From NCBI RefSeq assembly GCF_039534165.1, contig NZ_BAAAUX010000005.1, positions 62,001-126,000 of the forward strand: DNA of 64,000 nt, read 5' to 3'. Within the stretch, counting starts at the first letter, position 1, and each line of letters begins with the position of its first letter. This stretch comes from Saccharopolyspora_D taberi. GTDB taxonomy: Bacteria; Actinomycetota; Actinomycetes; Mycobacteriales; Pseudonocardiaceae. Below the pieces are notes generated by a model. It did no database searches, was not told the DNA's origin, and worked only from the letters and a program-made list of their open reading frames with translations. This document shows positions 58,069 through 64,000 of this stretch, in pieces. Both the position numbers and the translations under genes were made by a program.

Positions 58069-59226
58069 TCAGGCGATCTGGAGGCGCTCCCGGGTTTCGC
58101 GGACGCGCGGCCACCAGGCCGCGTTCTCCTCGGCCCGGGCGAGGGCTTCACGCGCCGCCGCGTTGTCGTGCAGCGCCATTCGCGCGCGGGCGAGCGTCGC
58201 GAAGCAGTCCGCGCGGGCCAGCGGCGAGGTGTTGTGGTCGGCACCGACCGCAGCCAGTCGCGCGGCTTCGTCCGCGTCGCCTTCGACCAGGGCGAGCAGC
58301 CCGCGCGTGCCACTGAGGTCGAAGGGCGGGAAGCCCAGCTTGATCGCGTCGTCGAGCGCCTTCTTCGCCAGCGGCATGAGGTCGTCGGACGGCAGCTGGC
58401 CGGCCTCGACCGCCGCGAACCCCAGTCCCGCCATGCCCGCAAGCGTGTAGGACATCTCGCGCTGCGGGATGTCGGCCGACGAGATGTGCTGGAGCAGCAT
58501 CATCACCGCCTGCGCGTACTCGCCCCGGGCCTCGTGCATCGACACCTGGCAGGAGACGGCAGCGTTGAGCTCCGGGTGCTCGCCGACCAGCTCGTCGGTG
58601 TGCGCCTGCGCGCGGTCGAGATCGCCGTCGCGCAGCGCCTCGTACGCGCGAGCCGCCATCGGACCGGCGCAGAACTCGGTGCGCCGGGGCTCCGGCATCC
58701 GCGGCAGCCCGAACAGCAGCCAGCCTGTCGACGTCGCCAGCGGCACGCGCCTCGGCCACAGCTTGTAGAGCATGGTGGCGGTCGCCGCGAGCGCGAACCC
58801 GCGACCGAACGGGCCGCCGGCCAGCAGCCACGACGCGGTCACCACCGCGACCCCGGTGAGCGCGGACGTCAGACCGGCCAGCCAGCAGCGCAGGATGACC
58901 GGTTTGCGCCACGGCCCGATCTCCGAGCCGATCGTCACCGGCAGCGCGCGAAGCGTGAAGGTGACGCGGCCGATGGTCCACGAACCCAGCGCCCGCATCG
59001 CCCCGAGGACGATGTGCCGCACCCGCAGCCCGAAGACCGCGGAGCCGAGCAGCAGCCCGAGCTGGGTCGCCATCGGCAGCAGCACGACCCCGGCCAGAGC
59101 GCCCAGCGCCCCGAGTCCGATGCCACCGGCACCGGTGCCCAGGACGGCCTCCACGGCACCGACGACGAGCAACCCCGCGAGGGCGATCACCATCCACGGC
59201 CGGACGAACTGACGCAGCTTTCGCAC
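58069..59226 (-). CDS. Membrane protein with C-terminal TPR region
   Basis: A 385-residue protein of unknown function. The first 200 residues hold four hydrophobic segments (WMVIALAGLLVVGAVEAVL, GALAGVVLLPMATQLGLLLG, and two around 135-175). The rest is a soluble region with TPR-like helix pairs (ARAYEALRDGDLDRAQAHTD, YAQAVMMLLQHISSADIP, ARADCFATLARARMALHDNA). TAGGTT (59234-59239) lies seven bases before the GTG, which fixes the start and excludes a longer Arg-rich extension. It has no operon partners. Confidence 0.75.
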   Translation of the reverse strand: MRKLRQFVRPWMVIALAGLLVVGAVEAVLGTGAGGIGLGALGALAGVVLLPMATQLGLLLGSAVFGLRVRHIVLGAMRALGSWTIGRVTFTLRALPVTIGSEIGPWRKPVILRCWLAGLTSALTGVAVVTASWLLAGGPFGRGFALAATATMLYKLWPRRVPLATSTGWLLFGLPRMPEPRRTEFCAGPMAARAYEALRDGDLDRAQAHTDELVGEHPELNAAVSCQVSMHEARGEYAQAVMMLLQHISSADIPQREMSYTLAGMAGLGFAAVEAGQLPSDDLMPLAKKALDDAIKLGFPPFDLSGTRGLLALVEGDADEAARLAAVGADHNTSPLARADCFATLARARMALHDNAAAREALARAEENAAWWPRVRETRERLQIA

Positions 59227-59460
59227 GAGACGGAACCTAGAGGATCGTGCGGTGCGGCGACGGTCGTTCCGACCAGGTGTGACACAACCTTTCGCCGGGG
59301 CCGCGCGGTGCGCGCGGCGAGGTGAAGGGTGTGCGGGTGGTACGCGCGCTGGTTCAGCCGAGGGCATCCTCGGGCGGCCCGGGACGTGGCGAGGGCAGCC
59401 GGGGGCGCGGCGGCGGTCGGCCGTGGACGCCGCGGGGGTCGGCTGAGGACGCCCGTAACG

Positions 59461-59523
59461 GTCAGCCGAGATCGCCGCGAAGCCAGCCGAGAACGCCGCC
59501 GGGTCAGCCGAGGGCGCCGCGGC
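59461..59523. repeat. 21-bp tandem repeat at the 3' end of the DUF397 gene
   Basis: Three units of 21 bases start at 59461, 59482 and 59503 (GTCAGCCGAGatCGCCGCG and variants). The last includes the stop codon and final codons of the DUF397 gene. Looser copies continue to about 59350. The rest of 59227-59503 holds no gene. Confidence 0.7.
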
Positions 59524-59707
59524 GGGCGGCGTCGAGGAAACGCCGCCACTGGGCAGTGCTGAACACCAGGACCGGACCTTCCGGCTGCTTGGAGTCGCGC
59601 ACCGCCGTCATGGTCGCGGCGAAGCTCACCTCCACGCAGTTTCCGCTGCTGCCGGTGTTGCTCCGGCTGCTCTTGCGCCAGCGGGTTCGGGAGAGATCCA
59701 CGGACAC
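59504..59707 (-). CDS. DUF397 protein
   Basis: A 67-residue protein of the DUF397 family: TRWRKSSRSNTGSSGNCVEV, VRDSKQPEGPVLVFSTAQW, FLDAARRG. DUF397 proteins are partners of Scr1/DUF5753-type helix-turn-helix regulators in actinobacteria and influence differentiation and antibiotic production (for example BldB-linked and Scr systems in Streptomyces). GTG 59707 has AGAAGGTGGG upstream. It lies 21 bases after the shortened DUF5753 gene and is in its operon. Confidence 0.9.
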   Translation of the reverse strand: MSVDLSRTRWRKSSRSNTGSSGNCVEVSFAATMTAVRDSKQPEGPVLVFSTAQWRRFLDAARRGALG

Positions 59708-59728
59708 GGTCCACCCACCTTCTCTCGA

Positions 59729-60016
59729 TCACATGGCATCCATCACCTGCCTGACAACAACCACCGGCTCCACATGGGAGAGCGCGGTGGAACGCAGGTG
59801 CGCGAATCTCACCGTACAGTCGCGCCCCTCCGTTTCCTTGGCGGAACGAATAGCTCCGAGGGCGTGTCCAGTCGGATCTCGCAGCCGTTCGTGGCGGCGT
59901 GAACGCATCGCGACCTGGTTGTCGATCCATCCGGGACTTCGGCCGGCGTGCGAATCCTCAAAAAGGCAACGGGCGTACGCTTCGGCCTGAAGCACGGAAC
60001 CGCTTTCCTCGCTCAT
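59729..60016 (-). CDS. Miniature DUF5753-like protein lacking the HTH
   Basis: A 95-residue protein made of two pieces of a DUF5753 domain. Residues 3-40 (GSVLQAEAYARCLFED, IDNQVAMRSRRHERL) match the start of that domain. Residues 60-95 (CTVRFAHLRSTALSHVEPVVVVRQV) match its end. The N-terminal XRE helix-turn-helix and the middle of about 100 residues are missing. Even so it has a start ATG with GAGGGAG at good spacing and an open frame, so it may be expressed. It could be a deletion remnant or a genuine dominant-negative form. Confidence 0.55.
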   Translation of the reverse strand: MSEESGSVLQAEAYARCLFEDSHAGRSPGWIDNQVAMRSRRHERLRDPTGHALGAIRSAKETEGRDCTVRFAHLRSTALSHVEPVVVVRQVMDAM

Positions 60017-60053
60017 CGTTGACTCCCTCGTGCTGTTGATCGGTCGGGACTGT

Positions 60054-60109
60054 CCACGTGGGACTCCAAAACCACATGGGACTCCGGAAACCACGTGGGA
60101 CTCCGAAAA
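60054..60109. repeat. Three CACGTG-containing tandem repeats
   Basis: CCACGTGGGACTCCaAAA, CCACATGGGACTCCGGAAA and CCACGTGGGACTCCGAAAA start at 60054, 60072 and 60091. They lie 38-93 bases before the start of the DUF5753-like gene, in its promoter region. Confidence 0.75.
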
Positions 60110-60192
60110 GCCCCTTGATCACTGCATCGGCCGCAGCCCGAGCCAACTGAACAGCAGTTCGAGGGAATTATTCGATCGGGTGACATGCCGAA

Positions 60193-60226
60193 AGAACCCC
60201 GCTGCCGGCGAAAGCAGCGGGGTTCT
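60193..60226 (-). terminator. Terminator of the cysteine dioxygenase-rhodanese operon
   Basis: AGAACCCCGCTGC (60193-60205) and GCAGCGGGGTTCT (60214-60226) form a perfect 13-bp stem just after the rhodanese stop. On the minus strand TTCGG follows. Confidence 0.85.
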
Positions 60227-60235
60227 CGTGCGGAG

Positions 60236-60643
60236 TCACGCCGCGACGGCCGTCTCCACCGGCAGTCCGGCGGCCTTCCAGGCCCGGAAACCGCCGATCA
60301 GGTCGGTCGCGCGGGTCAGGCCGAGCTCGCGGGCCTGGGCCGCGGCCAGGCTCGACGCGTAGCCCTCGTTGCAGACGATGACCACCGGCTGGTGCGGCCG
60401 GATCCCGGCCAGCCGGTGCTGCCCGGACGGGTCGAGCCGCCATTCCAGGACGATCCGCTCGACCGTCAGCGCGCCCGGGATGGCGCCCTCGGCGAGGCGG
60501 TTCGACTCCGGGCGGATGTCGATGATCAGGCCGCCTTCCCGTTGCAGCTCGGCGGCCTGCTCCGGGTCGACGCGCTCGAACTTCGCGCGGGACTCGGCCA
60601 GCAGGTGCTCGATGCCGAACGGGCCGGTCGTGGGTGAGCTCAT
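60236..60643 (-). CDS. Rhodanese-like sulfurtransferase
   Basis: A 135-residue single-domain rhodanese. The active-site loop is VCNEGYASS with C91, and IIDIRPESNRLAEGAIPGAL is the family's first motif. It transfers sulfane sulfur or handles sulfite/thiosulfate. ATG 60643 has AGAGGAGG upstream. It follows cysteine dioxygenase by 44 bases in the same operon, which implies a role in processing sulfur released from cysteine. Confidence 0.9.
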   Translation of the reverse strand: MSSPTTGPFGIEHLLAESRAKFERVDPEQAAELQREGGLIIDIRPESNRLAEGAIPGALTVERIVLEWRLDPSGQHRLAGIRPHQPVVIVCNEGYASSLAAAQARELGLTRATDLIGGFRAWKAAGLPVETAVAA

Positions 60644-60687
60644 CGGGCCTCCTCTGGGCCTTGCGAGGGGACGGGCGGCGCGGCCCG

Positions 60688-61272
60688 TCAGACCTCTTCG
60701 TCGTGGGCGGAGAACCGCTGCGGCGGGATCGGCGGCACGTCCGAGAGGTCCGTGTAGTGGCGCACCGGCAGCAGCGGCGGCGAGTACGCGTGCACGCTCG
60801 CCGCGTTCAGCGAACTGACGTTGCGGACCTGGTGGGCGCGCCCGCTGCCGAAACCGATCGCCGAACCCATCTCATGCTGCCGCGTGCGGACCGGTCCCGC
60901 CGGATACCGGTAGTCCTCGCGCAGTTCCCCGAACAGCACCGAGAACGAGCCCGACGCGCCGCCGTGGTCGTGCGGCTTGGTGCCCTGGCCCGGGGCCCAG
61001 GAAAGCAGCCACAGCTCGACCCCCGAGGTCAGGCCGAGGCGGGCCCACCAGCGCTCGTCGTCGTTGATCTCGACCACGTCGAGCAGCAGGCCGGTCAGCT
61101 CCGAGCTGACCAGGGAGGTCAGGTCGCGCAGCTGCTTCGGAGTCCACAGGGGACGGTCGGGGTGGATCAGGTCGCGCAGCAGCCGCACGTCGAGGCGGCT
61201 GTGCAGCTCGACCTCGCCCGGAGCCGGCAGCGGCTCGGTGGGCGTGTACTGCGAAATCGGCGCAGAAGTCAT
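60688..61272 (-). CDS. Cysteine dioxygenase
   Basis: A 194-residue cupin that oxidises cysteine to cysteine sulfinate with O2. The iron ligands are H101 and H103 in KPHDHGGASGSF and H147 in GRAHQVRNVS. The rest matches bacterial type I cysteine dioxygenases (TGLLLDVVEIND, WAPGQGTKPHDHG). ATG 61272 has CTGGAGA upstream. The 5' region encodes a short leader peptide ending in Cys-Arg and can form hairpins, so expression is likely attenuated according to cysteine. The next gene is a rhodanese. Confidence 0.9.
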   Translation of the reverse strand: MTSAPISQYTPTEPLPAPGEVELHSRLDVRLLRDLIHPDRPLWTPKQLRDLTSLVSSELTGLLLDVVEINDDERWWARLGLTSGVELWLLSWAPGQGTKPHDHGGASGSFSVLFGELREDYRYPAGPVRTRQHEMGSAIGFGSGRAHQVRNVSSLNAASVHAYSPPLLPVRHYTDLSDVPPIPPQRFSAHDEEV

Positions 61273-61285
61273 GGGCGTCTCCAGA

Positions 61286-61345
61286 GTTCGTGTCAGACCA
61301 GGGGAATCGACGCGACACGAACGACCCACCGGGACGCGGTGGGTG
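61286..61345 (-). promoter_or_regulatory. Hairpins between leader peptide and cysteine dioxygenase
   Basis: GTTCGTGTC (61286-61294) pairs with GACACGAAC (61314-61322), next to the ribosome site of the dioxygenase gene. A second pair ACCCACC/GGTGGGT follows at about 61324-61344. The order is compatible with an attenuator in which ribosome position on the leader decides which stem forms. Confidence 0.5.
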
Positions 61346-61410
61346 AGTGTGCGAGGGATTCGTTGTGCCGCGCGTGGAGGACCCGGGAACGGGTCAGCGA
61401 GAAGGGCGCG

Positions 61411-61482
61411 TCAACGACACGCGGTGGTGACGACCCTCAGCAGGTCGACCACGCGATCACGTGTGAGCAACGAATCGGACAC
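61411..61482 (-). CDS. Leader peptide of the cysteine dioxygenase operon (23 aa)
   Basis: A 23-codon frame from GTG 61482: VSDSLLTRDRVVDLLRVV then TTACR and stop. It matches the pattern of the putative leader peptides annotated before sulfur-metabolism genes in Streptomyces and relatives (Arg-rich, VDLLRV..., ending in CR). CAGGAT (61489-61494) lies six bases upstream, so it would be translated from the first base of a leaderless mRNA. Slow translation of the Cys codon next to the stop when cysteine is scarce could control the operon. Confidence 0.7.
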   Translation of the reverse strand: MSDSLLTRDRVVDLLRVVTTACR

Positions 61483-61494
61483 GCGTCGATCCTG

Positions 61495-61714
61495 GCACGG
61501 GCCGCGGCCGGGTGGCCAGCGCCGATCCGCTCGTCCCGGCATCTGGGCGCGGCTGCGACCGAGATCACCCGGGCGGGCGAAACCCCGACGCCGGGCCCGG
61601 GCGTCGAGACGGAAGAATGGCCGCTGGAGGGGCCCGCCCGCGCAACCCGCGGCGGTCCGCATCGACGACAGCGCGAATCGACGGCAGTGCGAGCCGCACG
61701 GCTGGGAGGTAGAC
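61495..61714. other. Intergenic region upstream of ABC ATPase
   Basis: No gene is recognised. It lies between the divergent cysteine-dioxygenase leader and the ABC ATPase and must hold both promoters. Confidence 0.4.
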
Positions 61715-62500
61715 GTGGACGACCTGGTCATCCGGTTGGATGGCGTCGGTGTCAGGCGGGGGAGCACCACGCTGGTGTCCGACGTGAACTGGTCGGTCGA
61801 ACTCGATGAGCGGTGGGTCGTGCTCGGCCCGAACGGGGCCGGGAAGACGACCCTGCTCCGGCTGGCGGGCGCCGAACTGCACCCGACCACGGGCGACGTC
61901 GACGTGCTCGGGGAGCGGATGGGCCGCACCAACGTGTTCGAGCTGCGTCCGCGGATCGGGCTGTGCTCGGCGGCCCTGGCCGCGCGGGTGCCGGGCGAGG
62001 AGCGGGTGCGCGACGTCGTGGTCAGCGCGGGCTGGTCGGTGATCGGCCGCTGGCGCGAGGAGTACGACGAGATGGACACCGACCGCGCCGACGAGCTGCT
62101 GGACCTGCTCGGGATGGCCGATCTCGCCGACCGCGAGTTCGGCACGCTGTCGGAGGGCGAGCGCAAGCGGACGCTCATCGCCCGCGCCCTGATGACCGAC
62201 CCCGAGCTGCTGCTGCTCGACGAGCCCGCGGCGGGCCTGGACCTGGGCGGCCGGGAGGACCTGGTGGCCCGCCTCTCGGCGCTGGCGATGGACCCGGACG
62301 CTCCGGCGTCGGTGCTGGTCACGCACCACGTCGAGGAGATCCCGCCGGGCTTCACCCACGGGCTGCTGCTCCGCGACGGCGCGGTGGTCGCGCAGGGCCT
62401 GCTGGACGACGTGCTGACCGAGGACAACCTGTCGAAGACCTTCGACCAGGACCTCGAACTCACCCGCAACGGCGACCGCTTCTTCGCGCGCAGGCGCTGA
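61715..62500 (+). CDS. ABC transporter ATP-binding protein
   Basis: A 261-residue ATPase with Walker A GPNGAGKTT, a signature reading LSEGERKR instead of LSGGQ, Walker B LLLLDEPAAGLD and H-loop VTHHVEEI. The GTG start has GGGAGGT upstream. No permease gene is adjacent. Stand-alone ATPases of this type (ModF- or YlmA-like) are common, and their partner membrane proteins are unknown or absent. The gene stands alone. Confidence 0.88.
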   Translation: MDDLVIRLDGVGVRRGSTTLVSDVNWSVELDERWVVLGPNGAGKTTLLRLAGAELHPTTGDVDVLGERMGRTNVFELRPRIGLCSAALAARVPGEERVRDVVVSAGWSVIGRWREEYDEMDTDRADELLDLLGMADLADREFGTLSEGERKRTLIARALMTDPELLLLDEPAAGLDLGGREDLVARLSALAMDPDAPASVLVTHHVEEIPPGFTHGLLLRDGAVVAQGLLDDVLTEDNLSKTFDQDLELTRNGDRFFARRR

Positions 62501-62620
62501 ACGCCAGCCGCCGCCGCTGAGATGCAGAACACGGGCGTTTCGGTTGGCGCGACCCTGACGGTTCGGCCGGCCTCGCGATAACCTGCCGCGCAAGCGGCAT
62601 TTCGACGAGGAGGTTGCGGC

Positions 62621-63403
62621 GTGGGCGAGTTCGTCAGGCTTGAGGTGGAAGGCGCGATCGGCACGATCCGGCTGGACCGGCCGCCGATGAACGCGCTGAA
62701 CCGGCAGATCGAGCGGGAACTGCACGACGTCGCGATCGAGGCCACCCAGCGCGCCGACGTCCGCGCCGTGATCGTCTACGGCGGCGAGAAGGTCTTCGCC
62801 GCCGGGGCCGACATCAAGGAGATGGCCGAGATGTCCTACGGGGACATGGCGGCCAAGGAGGAGCACGGGCTGTCCGCCGCGATGAGCGCGGTCGCGGCGA
62901 TCCCGAAACCGACGGTCGCCGCGCTCACCGGCTACGCGCTCGGCGGCGGCTTCGAGCTGGCGCTGACCTGCGACCGCCGGATCGCGGGCGACAACGTCAA
63001 GGTCGGCCAGCCCGAGATCCTGCTCGGCGTGATCCCCGGCGCGGGCGGCACGCAGCGGCTGGCCCGCCTGATCGGCCCGAGCAAGGCCAAGGACGTCGTC
63101 TACTCCGGACGGTTCGTCGACGCCCAGGAGGCGCTGGCGCTGGGCATGGTCGACGAGGTCGTCGCGCCCGACGACGTCTACGCCGCGGCGCTGCGCTGGG
63201 CCGAGCAGTTCGCCAACGGTCCCGCCCGCGCGCTGGCCGCGGCCAAGGCCGCCATCGACGGCGGTCTGGACGTCGACCTGGACAGCGGCCTGAAGCTGGA
63301 GACCCACCTGTTCGCAGGCACCTTCGCCACCGAGGACCAGAAGATCGGGATGCGCTCGTTCATCGAGAACGGCCCCGGCAAGGCCGAGTTCACCGGCAAG
63401 TAG
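62621..63403 (+). CDS. Enoyl-CoA hydratase/isomerase
   Basis: A 260-residue crotonase-family enzyme hydrating trans-2-enoyl-CoA in fatty-acid breakdown. The oxyanion-hole motif GEKVFAAGADIKEM and the second GYALGGGFELALTCD are complete. The catalytic Glu pair lies in QPEILLGVIPGAGGTQR (second Glu present; the first position in the ALGGGFELAL region reads Glu as well). GTG 62621 has GAGGAGG upstream. A methyltransferase gene follows after 25 bases. Confidence 0.92.
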   Translation: MGEFVRLEVEGAIGTIRLDRPPMNALNRQIERELHDVAIEATQRADVRAVIVYGGEKVFAAGADIKEMAEMSYGDMAAKEEHGLSAAMSAVAAIPKPTVAALTGYALGGGFELALTCDRRIAGDNVKVGQPEILLGVIPGAGGTQRLARLIGPSKAKDVVYSGRFVDAQEALALGMVDEVVAPDDVYAAALRWAEQFANGPARALAAAKAAIDGGLDVDLDSGLKLETHLFAGTFATEDQKIGMRSFIENGPGKAEFTGK

Positions 63404-63428
63404 TCCACCCGAACCGACAGGAACCATC

Positions 63429-64000
63429 GTGACCCGTGACCCGGCCCCCAACCCGCACGCGACCGAAGAGCAGGTGCAGGCGGCGTACCAGGACCCCAAG
63501 CTCGCCAACGTCCTCTACCACGACTGGGAAGCCGACACCTACGACGAGAAGTGGTCCATCTCCTACGACCAGCGCTGCATCGACTACGCGGTGGACCGGT
63601 TCCGGGTCGCGACCGGTGGCACCGGCCCGTACCCGACCGCCCTGGAGCTGGGCTGCGGGACCGGGTTCTTCCTGCTGAACCTGATGCAGGGCGGGGTGAT
63701 CGAGCGCGGTTCGGTCACCGACCTGTCGCCGGGCATGGTCGAGGTCGCCAAGCGCAACGCGAAGTCGCTGGGCCTGGACGTCGACGGCCGGGTCAGCGAC
63801 GCCGAGCGGATCCCCTACGACGACAACAGCTTCGACATCGTGGTGGGGCACGCGGTGCTGCACCACATCCCGGACGTCCCGGCCGCGATGCGCGAGGTGC
63901 TGCGGGTGCTCAAGCCGGGCGGGCGGTTCGTCTTCGCCGGTGACCCGACCCGCGTCGGCGACCTCTACGCGCGCAAGCTCGGGCAGCTGACCTGGTGGCT
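63429..64000 (+). CDS. Class I SAM-dependent methyltransferase, N-terminal part
   Basis: The first 190 residues of a Rossmann-fold methyltransferase cut by the window end. The SAM-binding motif I is TALELGCGTGFFLLNLM, and motif II/III is IPYDDNSFDIVVGHAVLHHI, followed by VLRVLKPGGRFVFAGDP. GTG 63429 has AGGAA seven bases upstream. An N-terminal extension of about 60 residues precedes the fold. It lies 25 bases after the enoyl-CoA hydratase gene and is probably co-transcribed. The substrate is unknown. Confidence 0.9.
   Translation, partial: MTRDPAPNPHATEEQVQAAYQDPKLANVLYHDWEADTYDEKWSISYDQRCIDYAVDRFRVATGGTGPYPTALELGCGTGFFLLNLMQGGVIERGSVTDLSPGMVEVAKRNAKSLGLDVDGRVSDAERIPYDDNSFDIVVGHAVLHHIPDVPAAMREVLRVLKPGGRFVFAGDPTRVGDLYARKLGQLTWW

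Noticed and set aside
61273..61410. S-adenosylmethionine riboswitch before cysteine dioxygenase
   Set aside because: No conserved SAM-I, SAM-II or SAM-IV core is visible. The leader peptide with hairpins explains the region better.

Overview
This window is chromosomal DNA of a very GC-rich actinobacterium. Frequent GTG and TTG starts, a NucS mismatch endonuclease, an SPW-repeat membrane protein, a CGNR zinc-finger protein, DUF3558-type lipoproteins, a DUF5753/DUF397 regulatory pair and a chaplin-like secreted peptide point to the Pseudonocardiaceae, with Saccharopolyspora or a relative as the best guess. The genus is inference. No rRNA, tRNA, CRISPR array, transposase or prophage was recognised. 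About nineteen genes have a TANNNT-like -10 hexamer 6-8 nt before the start codon, so leaderless mRNAs appear to be the rule.

Layout. 1-7.6 kb: an amino-acid permease (cut by the window edge), nucS, an alpha/beta hydrolase behind a 22-bp palindrome, a Na+/solute symporter with its small membrane partner, a DUF3558 lipoprotein and an aldehyde dehydrogenase. 7.7-10 kb: dhaK-dhaL-dhaM, a PEP-dependent dihydroxyacetone kinase operon whose DhaM carries its own HPr domain. 10-12.6 kb: repeat-rich intergenic DNA around a lipoprotein and a zinc-ribbon-like protein, including a 21-unit array of 15 bp. 12.6-21.7 kb: hydrolases (one frameshifted), a DivIVA-like coiled-coil protein, an SPW protein, TetR, CGNR, methylmalonyl-CoA epimerase, a secreted protein and an NmrA/monooxygenase fusion. 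This fusion is divergent from a LuxR-type ATPase regulator (21.8-24.4 kb) across a CACGTG palindrome. 24.5-31.8 kb: thiolase, DNA polymerase IV, a stand-alone TipAS-like protein, a two-domain VOC protein and an MFS exporter with a divergent AraC regulator.

31.9-34.3 kb holds an NB-ARC/TPR STAND ATPase whose stop overlaps the start of a small unknown protein. 34.3-38.6 kb is a three-subunit molybdenum hydroxylase operon divergent from its likely MarR repressor. 38.8-43.7 kb is a lacI-manA-ABC importer operon for a hexose, perhaps mannose or fructose. 43.9-45.8 kb is a PadR regulator divergent from a carotenoid oxygenase across three phased GACATGT boxes. 45.8-49.8 kb contains a decayed VC0807-family gene, a bacterial GH47 mannosidase, cutA, DUF3817, MarR, a thiamine-binding protein and a chaplin-like peptide. 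50-57 kb holds a thioredoxin-TPR co-chaperone, two zinc metallopeptidase lipoproteins flanking a tiny secreted protein (the first interrupted by a 58-base assembly gap), a glucan phosphorylase and a parS-like site. 57-60 kb is a small gene graveyard (MFS, HxlR and DUF5753 remnants). 60.2-61.5 kb is a cysteine catabolic unit (cysteine dioxygenase plus rhodanese) preceded by a 23-residue leader peptide ending in Cys-Arg. The window closes with an ABC ATPase, an enoyl-CoA hydratase and a methyltransferase cut by the edge.

The best candidates for undescribed biology are the NB-ARC/TPR plus small-protein pair, the leader peptide controlling cysteine dioxygenase, the NmrA-monooxygenase fusion with its LuxR partner, and the peptidase/small secreted protein cluster.
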